Source: GCA-2725625 sp964574215 (GTDB lineage Bacteria > Pseudomonadota > Alphaproteobacteria > Rhodospirillales > UBA2165). From it: 64,000 nucleotides of DNA. Below are positions 54,431 to 62,312 of this stretch, one piece after another (the first letter of the stretch is position 1; each line of letters starts with the position of its first letter). The notes beneath the pieces were generated by a model that was not told the origin of the DNA, ran no database searches, and saw nothing but the letters and a program-made list of their open reading frames with translations. Made by a program: the position numbers and the translations under genes. The DNA lies in assembly GCA_964574215.1 (NCBI GenBank), contig CAZNLR010000002.1:132048-196047 (forward strand), in the 5' to 3' direction.

Positions 54431-55327
54431 ATCGACGATAAGCATGCTGATCATTGCGAACACAACCCCGAGAAACAACATTAAAAATCCCACCATGGCG
54501 CCATGAAAGAGCTTTCCAGCCGCCTCTCTAAAATGAACCCCGAAGAACATGGCGCCGATACTGACGCCGATGAAGAGGAGGGCGCATGAAATGACGCCGT
54601 TGGGAATATCCGTATCGACATGGCCAGATAACTTAAACACAGCGACGCCGATAAAGGGGCCGAGAAAAAACGGAGCTGGAAATCGCAACCATTTGGCGAT
54701 GACATAGGATGCCGGCGCCACCACGGCCAGGATGAACAACGTCGAATAATCGGGATTTGCCGGAACGAAACTCAAATTCATCGATGCGGGCGGGACATAG
54801 CCAGCAAATATTCTGAAAGCCAAGGGAATGGCGAATATGACGACGATCAGACGCATCGACTGGATCAAGGAAAATGTTTTGACATCAGCGCCATAGCTTT
54901 CGGCAAGTGCCAGCATGGTCACCAATCCGCCCGGAGTAGCGCTGAAATAAGCCGTCAGCGGATCAAGTTTGGCGATATGGATCAGATACAACGTGATCGC
55001 GGCGACAACGGTGATAGTGTAGAGGGCGACGAGAGCGACACTGGGAAGCCAGTGAAGGAACTGCTCGCCGATTTGGGCAGTGATCGTCAAGCCAAACACG
55101 GCCCCTACAATCCAAAAGCTTATAAGCCGAAGCCAATTCGGCACCCAAAGCCGGACGCCACTCAAACCGGCGATTGAAGTCGTGAAAATCGGTCCGATGA
55201 TCCACGGCAGCGGCAGTGTCAAAAAGAGAAACATAACGGCGCCGACCAATCCAATAATCAGACCGGTCAGAAGCGGCGCCCATTGCTGACTTAAATCCTC
55301 GGCGCTGGCTCTTAACACTTCAATCAT
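54305..55327 (-). CDS. AbrB family transporter, C-terminus replaced by transposase tail
   Basis: A 340-residue membrane protein. Residues 1 to about 300 are a run of eight or more helices of the AbrB (DUF3814) family: PLLTGLIIGLVGAVMFLFL, TLPLPWIIGPIFTTSIAG and SATPGGLVTMLALAESYGAD. The family has two such repeats and the second would normally end in a similar GGxxEM helix pair; here it stops at FAMISMLIV and continues as an IS5 transposase tail. It is probably non-functional or altered. It is divergent from the TTT transporter operon, suggesting a former role in uptake of the same kind of substrate. Confidence 0.85.
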   Translation of the reverse strand: MIEVLRASAEDLSQQWAPLLTGLIIGLVGAVMFLFLTLPLPWIIGPIFTTSIAGLSGVRLWVPNWLRLISFWIVGAVFGLTITAQIGEQFLHWLPSVALVALYTITVVAAITLYLIHIAKLDPLTAYFSATPGGLVTMLALAESYGADVKTFSLIQSMRLIVVIFAIPLAFRIFAGYVPPASMNLSFVPANPDYSTLFILAVVAPASYVIAKWLRFPAPFFLGPFIGVAVFKLSGHVDTDIPNGVISCALLFIGVSIGAMFFGVHFREAAGKLFHGAMVGFLMLFLGVVFAMISMLIVDDAINPILAAAGYNFRLILKWIRLLLCQFWILWWDAQSAETA

Positions 55328-55496
55328 CGGGCGGGAGCATCTCTAGTATAGATTATAATTTATTAAGAAAATCAACTACTTCTAGCAATTGCATTTATTC
55401 CAAACGTATATTACGATCCTCGCCGCACATTCGGGCTGTAAAGGGATTACCCTCAAAGATCGGATTAATAATCGTAAACACAGTGGGGAGGAAACT

Positions 55497-56462
55497 ATGC
55501 CACGTCAATCATCTCATCGTTATTTTGGAATTTTAACGGCGCTCGCCGTCACCGCAGTAATGGCTTTCGGGGCGGCGCCAGCATTCGCCGAATTTCCGGA
55601 AAAACCAATCAAATTGATCGTCGGCTTCCGCGCCGGCGGCAGCACAGACGCCTTAGCAACGGCCTTAGCTAAAGAAATGGAAGCCGTACTCGGCCAACCG
55701 GTGGTTAAGGAAGTCAGGGCCGGCGGTGGCGGCGGCAAAGCGGCGGCGGCGGCAAAACTGGCGGCCCCCGATGGCTATACATTGGTAATGGCCGTCACGC
55801 CAACCTTCGCCTTCAACACGGCGGCCATTCCGAAAAAGACGCCCTACACCAAAGACGACTTCGATTATCTTGAAAGTGTAAGCAAGGCACAAGAAGCCGT
55901 CTACGCCAAAGCCGATGCGCCTTTCAAAACCTGGCGTGAAATGATCGCCTACGCCAAAAAGGGCAATAAGCTGACCTATGCGGCGGTGACTCCCTTCGAT
56001 AAGCTGCTCGTTCGCTACATCAACAAGAAAGAAGGCGTAAATATTCGGACGATCCCCACCAAGGGTGGATCCGGCGCTCTCAAGAATATCATGGGCGGTC
56101 ATACCGATATGGGGTTCTCCGGCGGTACTCACATCAAGATGCTGGGTAAGAAGTCGATCAACGTTTTGGTCAGCCTGCGCGGCGAGCCTCTGATTGACAC
56201 GCCGAAAATCCCTACCTTGATGGATGTCGGTTACCCGATCACTTTCGAAGCCCACTTTATGCTGGCGGCGCCAAAGGGACTTCCAGCCAACGTCAAAAAG
56301 ACTTTGCTGAACGCCATTCACAAAGGCATCAATGGTCCGGCCGTGGCGAAAATCCTTAAAAAGTTGCCCTTCCCCAAAGAGCAACTTGGTCCTAAAGGAT
56401 TGACGGCTAGCATCGACGCTGCCTATGAGCGTTATGTGAAGATGGTCAATTCACTGAAATAA
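55497..56462 (+). CDS. tctC: tripartite tricarboxylate transporter substrate-binding protein
   Basis: A 321-residue periplasmic protein of the Bug/TctC family. The start is ATG 55497, preceded by GGGGAGGAAACT; upstream in-frame codons would add a non-signal peptide. A signal peptide ends near ALA-type GAAPAFA, then EFPEKPIKLIVGFRAGGSTD, GGGGKAAAAAKLAAPDGYTL and the ALKNIMGGHTDMGF ligand loop follow. It delivers a di- or tricarboxylate to TctAB. A hairpin terminator separates it from tctB. Confidence 0.95.
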   Translation: MPRQSSHRYFGILTALAVTAVMAFGAAPAFAEFPEKPIKLIVGFRAGGSTDALATALAKEMEAVLGQPVVKEVRAGGGGGKAAAAAKLAAPDGYTLVMAVTPTFAFNTAAIPKKTPYTKDDFDYLESVSKAQEAVYAKADAPFKTWREMIAYAKKGNKLTYAAVTPFDKLLVRYINKKEGVNIRTIPTKGGSGALKNIMGGHTDMGFSGGTHIKMLGKKSINVLVSLRGEPLIDTPKIPTLMDVGYPITFEAHFMLAAPKGLPANVKKTLLNAIHKGINGPAVAKILKKLPFPKEQLGPKGLTASIDAAYERYVKMVNSLK

Positions 56463-56472
56463 CTTTGAGACT

Positions 56473-56505
56473 CGTGGGGCGGCTTCGGTCGCCCCACGAT
56501 TTTAT
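56473..56505 (+). terminator. intra-operon terminator after tctC
   Basis: An 11-bp stem (73-83 with 88-98, one G-T pair) capped by a TTCG tetraloop is followed by ATTTTATT. It lies between tctC and tctB and should lower transcription of the membrane and enzyme genes relative to the binding protein. Confidence 0.85.
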
Positions 56506-56508
56506 TCT

Positions 56509-56952
56509 ATGCGTTTTACAGACCTGATATCGAGTCTAGCACTGGTTCTTTTCGGATTGGTATTGGCGATATGGGTGATTCCCCCAGAATCCTTTCCGGG
56601 TGATCCGGGCGAGATGGCTCCCGCATTTCTGCCGACGGTGGCGGCGGTCGTTATCGTTACTCTGGCTGGCTTTCAGACAGTCATCGCGGGTGTGGGCCAA
56701 AAGGTGCCAACGCCAGGTTTCGATAGATTTTCGATCCTGTTTATAATTGCTTCGTCCGCCGTGTTCGGGCTGGTTGTCGCCATGATTATGAATTTTGGGT
56801 TCATCGCCGGCGGCATTTCGTCGATTGCTCTAATTGGTTTCATTATGCGGCCCAAAGGGTCCGAACGTTGGTGGCTGTTGGCCATCGCCGTCGCTCTGCC
56901 GCTGGGCAGCTATCTGCTGGCCTGGCACGGGCTGCGGCTGTCTCTACCATAA
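56509..56952 (+). CDS. tctB: tripartite tricarboxylate transporter, small permease TctB
   Basis: A 147-residue protein with four predicted membrane helices: LISSLALVLFGLVLAIWVIP, FLPTVAAVVIVTLAGFQ, ILFIIASSAVFGLVVAMIM and FIAGGISSIALIGFIM. Small TctB subunits are poorly conserved; context between tctC and tctA makes the call secure. No good ribosome site precedes ATG 56509, so translation may be weak or leader-dependent. Confidence 0.9.
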   Translation: MRFTDLISSLALVLFGLVLAIWVIPPESFPGDPGEMAPAFLPTVAAVVIVTLAGFQTVIAGVGQKVPTPGFDRFSILFIIASSAVFGLVVAMIMNFGFIAGGISSIALIGFIMRPKGSERWWLLAIAVALPLGSYLLAWHGLRLSLP

Positions 56953-56964
56953 AGGCAGGCGACG

Positions 56965-58458
56965 ATGGATATCATCATTCTCGGCATTCAAGACGCCTTT
57001 ACCCTGACAACCATTCTAACCGTTGCGGCGGGAGTCTGCCTAGGTATCATCGTCGGCGCCATTCCAGGTTTGAATGCGCCCATGGCCATCGCCATCGCTG
57101 TGCCGCTTACCTTTTACATGTCGCCCTTGGCGGCCTTGGCGTTTCTGATTTCAGTAAATAAAGGTGGTAGTTTCGGCGGCTCGATCTCGGGTATTTTACT
57201 CAACACGCCGGGATCGCCGGAAGCGGCGGCGACGGCCATAGACGGCTATCCGCTGGCCCGCAAGGGTCGTCCCATTACCGCCATGCAAATGGCTTTAGGC
57301 GCTTCGGTCTGCGGCGATCTTTTCAGTGACATCGTTCTGATCCTGGTAGCCGCCCCCCTCGCCTTGGTGGCGTTGAAACTGGGGCCTGTGGAAATATGCT
57401 CGGTGGTTATATTCGCTTTCGCCATGATCTCCGGCTTAATGGGAGATTCGCTGATCAAAGGGCTGATTGCTACGGCTTTGGGCATATTTTTCGCGACTGT
57501 CGGCACCGATCCAATGTTGTCGATGCCGCGCCTGACTTTCGATAATATAAATCTCGTTAGCGGCGTTCCCTTGATGGCCATCGGGATCGGTATGCTGGCG
57601 CTTTCGGAAGTACTGATACAGATCGAGAATTACCTGCGAGACAGCCGTAGCGGCGCTAAAGAGGCGGTCGATGTGCAATCTTTGCCCGATGACCGCCTGA
57701 CGCCTCGCATGTTTCTGGCGGTTTGGCGCACGGTGCTTCGCTCGGCGGTGATCGGCACCTTTATCGGCGCATTGCCCGGCCTGGGCGCGACTATTGCAGG
57801 TTTTCTGGGCTACGGCGCCGCCAGGCGAGCCTCCAAGACTCCCGAAAATTTCGGTAGGGGCGAAATCGAAGGCGTGGCGGCGGCGGAGGCCGCCAACAGC
57901 GCGGTCGTCGGCGCCAATTTGATACCTTTGTTGACGCTGGGAATTCCCGGCAACGTCACTTCGGCTTTACTTGTCGGTGCTTTCATTATCCATGGCGTCG
58001 CGCCGGGGCCTTGGATGTTCGAGGATCACGGCCGGCTTATCTACGGTATGTTCGCCGCCATGATTATCGCCAATTTCCTCAACTGGATAATCGGCGGGGT
58101 CGGCTTGAAACTGTTCGCCAAAGTACTGGCTATCCCGAAGCCGGTTATCTTGCCGGCGCTGGTGTTTTTGTGCGTTACCGGCTCTTATCTCAACGACCAA
58201 AGTTTTTTCGCCATTGAACTGACAATCGTTTTCGCCATTTTCGGATTTCTGATGCGAAAGCTCGGCTATCCCTTTGTCACCTTTATCATCGGTTTTGTGC
58301 TGACTCCCATGTTGGAGCTTTCCTTAAGCCAGGCCTATATTCTGATGGAGGGAAATATCGCCGCGCTGGTCAATTACCCCATCGCCCTGGTCCTGATCGT
58401 CATGACCATCGCGGTTATCGCCAGGGCCTTTCTGAGAGGACGTAAGACAGGACCATGA
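56965..58458 (+). CDS. tctA: tripartite tricarboxylate transporter, large permease TctA
   Basis: A 497-residue inner-membrane protein with about 11-12 helices. The GxIPGLNAPMAIAIAVP and KGGSFGGSISGILLNTPGSP motifs and the repeat LGIPGNVTSALLVGAFIIHG are the two conserved TctA signatures. Its stop overlaps the hydratase start by 4 bp (ATGA), a sign of coupled translation and shared function. Confidence 0.96.
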   Translation: MDIIILGIQDAFTLTTILTVAAGVCLGIIVGAIPGLNAPMAIAIAVPLTFYMSPLAALAFLISVNKGGSFGGSISGILLNTPGSPEAAATAIDGYPLARKGRPITAMQMALGASVCGDLFSDIVLILVAAPLALVALKLGPVEICSVVIFAFAMISGLMGDSLIKGLIATALGIFFATVGTDPMLSMPRLTFDNINLVSGVPLMAIGIGMLALSEVLIQIENYLRDSRSGAKEAVDVQSLPDDRLTPRMFLAVWRTVLRSAVIGTFIGALPGLGATIAGFLGYGAARRASKTPENFGRGEIEGVAAAEAANSAVVGANLIPLLTLGIPGNVTSALLVGAFIIHGVAPGPWMFEDHGRLIYGMFAAMIIANFLNWIIGGVGLKLFAKVLAIPKPVILPALVFLCVTGSYLNDQSFFAIELTIVFAIFGFLMRKLGYPFVTFIIGFVLTPMLELSLSQAYILMEGNIAALVNYPIALVLIVMTIAVIARAFLRGRKTGP

Positions 58459-59867
58459 CCATGACCGGAGCCACTTTGTTCGACAAAATCTGGGACAGCC
58501 ATGTGGTGCGTCATTTCGAAAACGGACGTGACATGGTCCATGTAGACCGGCACCTGCTGCACGACATCACTTCGGTCGAAGCTTTCAACTCCCTTGAAGC
58601 GGCGGGCCGTCATCCCCGAAATCCCGAACTGGCCATGGCCACCGCTGATCATATGGTGGCGACCCTGCCGGGCCGGGACGAGTCCAGCTTTCTTCCGGGT
58701 CGGGAATTTGTTCAGGCCCTGCGTAGCAACAGCGACCGGACCGGGATCAGGATGTTTGATCTGGGCGATCCGCATCATGGCATCGTTCATGTCATCTCTC
58801 ATGAACTCGCCGTCGTTCTTCCCGGCCTGACCGTAGTTTGCGGCGACAGCCACACCTGTACGCTGGGCGCTTTGGGCGCTCTGGCCTTCGGTATCGGCAC
58901 CAGCGACGTTGAACACGCCCTGGCGACCCAGACCCTGGTCCTGCAAAAGCCGCCCACCATGCGGATAACCGTAGAAGGAATTCTACCGGAATTTATCACG
59001 GGCAAGGATTTGGTGTTGCATATCCTGGGTGTTCTGGGGGCTGACGGCGGCAACGGACATGCTGTTGAGTTCGCCGGTGAGGCCGTCAAGGCGTTACCCA
59101 TGGAACAGCGTTTTACGCTTTGTAATATGGCGGTTGAATTCGGCGCGCGGATTGGTTTGATCGCGCCGGATGAAACCGTGTTCGAATATCTGAAAGGACG
59201 CCCCTTCGCCCCCGACGGCGAGGTTTGGACGTCGGCCCTGTCGGCTTGGCGGCAATTGTACAGTGATCCGGAGGCCGTTTTCGACAAAGAAGTGACCATC
59301 GACGCTGCCACTATCGAGCCAATCGTGACCTGGGGCACCAGCCCGGAGGATGTGGCCCCGATTTCGGGGCGGGTGCCGGACCCGACAGCCTATGCTTCTC
59401 CCGAAGATCGGCAGGCGAAGCAGACGGCTCTCGACTATATGGGGCTGACGCCGGGAACGCCGCTTGAAGGCTTGCCCATAGATACGGTTTTCATCGGCTC
59501 CTGCACCAACGGGCGGCTCGGTGATCTTCGAGCTGCCGCCGGCATAGCCCAGGGTAAATCTATCGCCAAGGGAGTGCGCGCCATCGTCGTTGCCGGCTCG
59601 GAGTCGATCAAACGCGCCGCCGAGGCCGAAGGGCTGGACGAAATATTCAAAACCGCCGGATTTGAGTGGCATGAGACCGGCTGTTCATTGTGCTGCGCAG
59701 TTGGCGGCGACGTGGTGCCCGAAGCCACGCGCTGCGCCTCAACCTCGAACCGTAATTTCGAAGGCCGTCAAGGTGTTGGCGCCCGCACTCATCTAATGAG
59801 CCCAGCCATGGCGGCGGCGGCGGCAGTGACCGGTGTCATTACCGATCCGCGACATTTGAAGGAGTAA
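58455..59867 (+). CDS. LeuC/aconitase-family hydratase, large subunit
   Basis: A 470-residue large subunit of the isopropylmalate isomerase/dimethylmaleate hydratase group. Fe-S ligands: Cys in FIGSCTNGR and two Cys in TGCSLCCAVGG. Further VVCGDSHTCTLGALGALAFG and STSNRNFEGRQG. It is LeuC-like, but it is next to a carboxylate transporter and a lyase, not leucine genes, so the substrate is likely another 2-hydroxyacid such as methylmalate, dimethylmalate or a methylated tricarboxylate. The active-site context GGDVVPEA differs from the usual LeuC AMNPDxLxPGE. Confidence 0.9.
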   Translation: MTMTGATLFDKIWDSHVVRHFENGRDMVHVDRHLLHDITSVEAFNSLEAAGRHPRNPELAMATADHMVATLPGRDESSFLPGREFVQALRSNSDRTGIRMFDLGDPHHGIVHVISHELAVVLPGLTVVCGDSHTCTLGALGALAFGIGTSDVEHALATQTLVLQKPPTMRITVEGILPEFITGKDLVLHILGVLGADGGNGHAVEFAGEAVKALPMEQRFTLCNMAVEFGARIGLIAPDETVFEYLKGRPFAPDGEVWTSALSAWRQLYSDPEAVFDKEVTIDAATIEPIVTWGTSPEDVAPISGRVPDPTAYASPEDRQAKQTALDYMGLTPGTPLEGLPIDTVFIGSCTNGRLGDLRAAAGIAQGKSIAKGVRAIVVAGSESIKRAAEAEGLDEIFKTAGFEWHETGCSLCCAVGGDVVPEATRCASTSNRNFEGRQGVGARTHLMSPAMAAAAAVTGVITDPRHLKE

Positions 59868-59871
59868 CTTG

Positions 59872-60540
59872 ATGGAGGCTTTCACAACTTTGACCGGCGC
59901 CGTCGCCCCCTTGCTGCGTGATAATATTGATACCGACGCTATTATCCCAGCGGGCATCTTCAAGCTGATCGGCACCGACATGTCACGCATTGGTGAGGGA
60001 TTGTTCATGGATTGGCGGCAATCGCCGGACGGCCAGGAACGTCCCGATTTTGTGCTCAATAGCGCCCGCTTCAAGTCTGCCAACATTCTTCTCAGCGGTA
60101 AGAATTTCGGCTGTGGTTCTTCACGCGAACACGCTGTCTGGGCGTTGCTCGGCGCCGGTATCCGATGCGTTGTCGCCGAGAGCTTTGCCGATATTTTTTA
60201 CGCCAATTGTTTCCGCAAAGGTCTGCTACCGATCATTCCCGAGGCTGCCGACTACGCCCGTCTTCTGGATGCCGCCTTGAGCGCTCCGGATGGCCTGACG
60301 GCTTCGGTCGATCTCGCTGCCGGAATCTTTACCTGGGAGCAAGCGGAGTCTTCGCCAGAGAACGCGTTTAGCTTTGCCGTGGACGCGGACCAAAAAGAAG
60401 TGTTGTTGCAAGGTCTTGACGAAGTCGGCGCGTCACTGCAATACGAACAGGACGTAGCGGCTTTCCAAGCCAAGGACCGCCGGTCTCGCCCTTGGGTTTA
60501 CGACGTTAATTTTCACCAAATTCCAGAGACCAAAATCTAA
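59872..60540 (+). CDS. LeuD-like hydratase, small subunit
   Basis: The 222-residue swivelling small subunit. The start is ATG 59872 with AAGGAG nine bases upstream; an in-frame TTG precedes it. Motifs: RDNIDTDAIIPAGIFKLIG, LSGKNFGCGSSREHAVWALL (the GSSRE arm reaching the active site) and the FADIFYANCFRKGLLPI segment. It pairs with the large subunit 4 bp upstream. Confidence 0.93.
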   Translation: MEAFTTLTGAVAPLLRDNIDTDAIIPAGIFKLIGTDMSRIGEGLFMDWRQSPDGQERPDFVLNSARFKSANILLSGKNFGCGSSREHAVWALLGAGIRCVVAESFADIFYANCFRKGLLPIIPEAADYARLLDAALSAPDGLTASVDLAAGIFTWEQAESSPENAFSFAVDADQKEVLLQGLDEVGASLQYEQDVAAFQAKDRRSRPWVYDVNFHQIPETKI

Positions 60541-60550
60541 AGGATAAAAA

Positions 60551-61441
60551 ATGCGACATACGACGCGATTGAAGCAGTTGATTCATGCCGATGAACTCCT
60601 GGTAATGCCGGGAATTCACGACGCCCTAAGCGCGCGTATCGCCGCCGCCGAAGGATTTCAAGCGCTGACCCTCGGCGGCTATGCCGCGAGCGGCGTCTTG
60701 CTGGGCGAGCCCGACAGCTCGCAATTGTCCTTGCGTGAATTGGCCGACCATTACGCCAGAGCTTGCGACGCTGTCGAATTGCCGATCTTCGCCGACGGTG
60801 ATACGGGGTTCGGCAATGTAACCAACGTGGCGCGCACGGTGCGCGAACTCGAAAGGGCCGGTGTCGCCGGTCTGTTCATCGAAGACCAGGTGTTTCCAAA
60901 ACGCTGCGGCCACACGCCGGGGAAGGACGTGATCCCCTTGGAGGAAATGATCGGCAAGCTAAAATCGGCCCTCGACAGCCGACGCGATCCGGACTTGGTG
61001 ATTATGGGTCGCACCGATGCCCTGGCGATAGATGGTCTCGACGCCGCCATTGAACGGGCTCAAAAATTTGCCGAGATCGGGTGTGATCTGGTGTTCGTCG
61101 AGGCGCCGGCCACGACCGACGATATGAAGCGCATTTGCGACGAGGTCGATGCGCCTCAGCTCGCCAACATGATAGAATTCGGCAAGACGCCCACCCTTGA
61201 CGCCAAGGAATTAGAAGAACTCGGCTACGCCACTGCCGTCTGGCCGGTGGCGAGCGTTTTCGCTCTTACCAAGCAAATGCAATCCCTCTATCGAACCATC
61301 GCCGAAACCGGTTCGACAAAAGCCTTTACCAGCGAGATGGTAACCTTCGACGATTATATGGAAGTGGTTGGATTGCCGGAGTTGCGGGCTCGGGAGCAAT
61401 CCTTCCTGGATTTTGCCAAGGAGAGCACAAAATCCGACTAG
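60551..61441 (+). CDS. isocitrate lyase/PEP mutase family lyase
   Basis: A 296-residue TIM-barrel enzyme of the PEP-mutase/isocitrate-lyase superfamily, with GIHDALSARIAAAEGFQAL, the metal site FADGDTGFGN (around residue 82), the catalytic loop EDQVFPKRCGHTPGK and MGRTDALAIDGLDAAIERA. The KRCGH loop places it with the C-C bond lyases (2-methylisocitrate lyase, dimethylmalate lyase), not with mutases. It is last in the transporter-hydratase operon and would split the isomerised acid, probably to pyruvate or another 2-oxoacid. Confidence 0.92.
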   Translation: MRHTTRLKQLIHADELLVMPGIHDALSARIAAAEGFQALTLGGYAASGVLLGEPDSSQLSLRELADHYARACDAVELPIFADGDTGFGNVTNVARTVRELERAGVAGLFIEDQVFPKRCGHTPGKDVIPLEEMIGKLKSALDSRRDPDLVIMGRTDALAIDGLDAAIERAQKFAEIGCDLVFVEAPATTDDMKRICDEVDAPQLANMIEFGKTPTLDAKELEELGYATAVWPVASVFALTKQMQSLYRTIAETGSTKAFTSEMVTFDDYMEVVGLPELRAREQSFLDFAKESTKSD

Positions 61442-62109
61442 ATATTGATATCAAACTGACGGTGCAAAAGATCCTGCAGCAGATCGAAACAAGCGCCATT
61501 GCGAACCACCGAATAGTCCCGAAAGTCGATCATGGTCTATGAAAAATTGTACGAGGCCCATCGCATCAATCCATAATCGATAACCAAATCAGCGGCGGCG
61601 ATTACTTCGGGCTCAATATCTTCGACGCGAAATTTCACACCCTGCTGGGTTACGTTGGCTGACGAGCCGATGATGGGAATTTGATTTTCGAAACTAAGCC
61701 GTCCGAGGACGTCGAGGAACGGACCGGCGCCCAGAAGCATTGCGATGGTTCCGTCCTTAATGCTTTGAGAGCGGATGGCTTCCGGTAGCTTCTGGATCAT
61801 TGGATGATCAATCCGCGCCGGCGCCACACAGCCGATGGTTAGCCCGGCTTCTTGCCAAATTGATCGAATCACCTGGCGGGTTTTATCATCGAGAATATGC
61901 AGAGTGTCATGCAGTTCGGGGCTGCCGGTAAAGGCATGTAATTTGCCCTTTTTACGACGCTTGGCGACAAATGTGCGGTCAATCGCCTCTTCGGTAATGC
62001 CGACGATAGCATAGCCGACATAGGTGGGAATGATCGCCGCGCCGCCCGCCATCAACGTGTCGAATGCACGCCTCGCATCATTTTCCACATCATAAAAATT
62101 CATACTCAT
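61438..62109 (-). pseudogene. YrdC/Sua5-family gene split by in-frame amber codon
   Basis: From the ATG at 62109 (AGGA upstream) the frame encodes a Sua5/YciO/YrdC-fold protein: AFDTLMAGGAAIIPTYVGYA, IGCVAPARIDHPM and PIIGSSANVTQQGVKFRVED. TAG at 61537-61539 ends it after SYNFS. The same frame continues as TMIDFRDYSVVRNGACFDLL to TAG at 61438. That tail matches the expected STxIDF ending of the family. So one point change breaks it, or the amber is read through. Not a normal TsaC: a second copy must supply the tRNA function. Confidence 0.78.
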
Positions 62110-62312
62110 TTTCATTCCTGACCGGTGATTTAAACAGCTGAATTGTGAAGCCAGAGAATTGTTCCCATCCATCAAGTTGTACTCCGGATCGAAATCATCT
62201 TTATATGTCAAAAAGTTATATGTCAAAGTCTGACGACGCACTCCGTGCATCGACTTCGACTATTCACAGATAACACTTATTTTCGGCATATCCACTAATG
62301 GCTGATTTGGGT

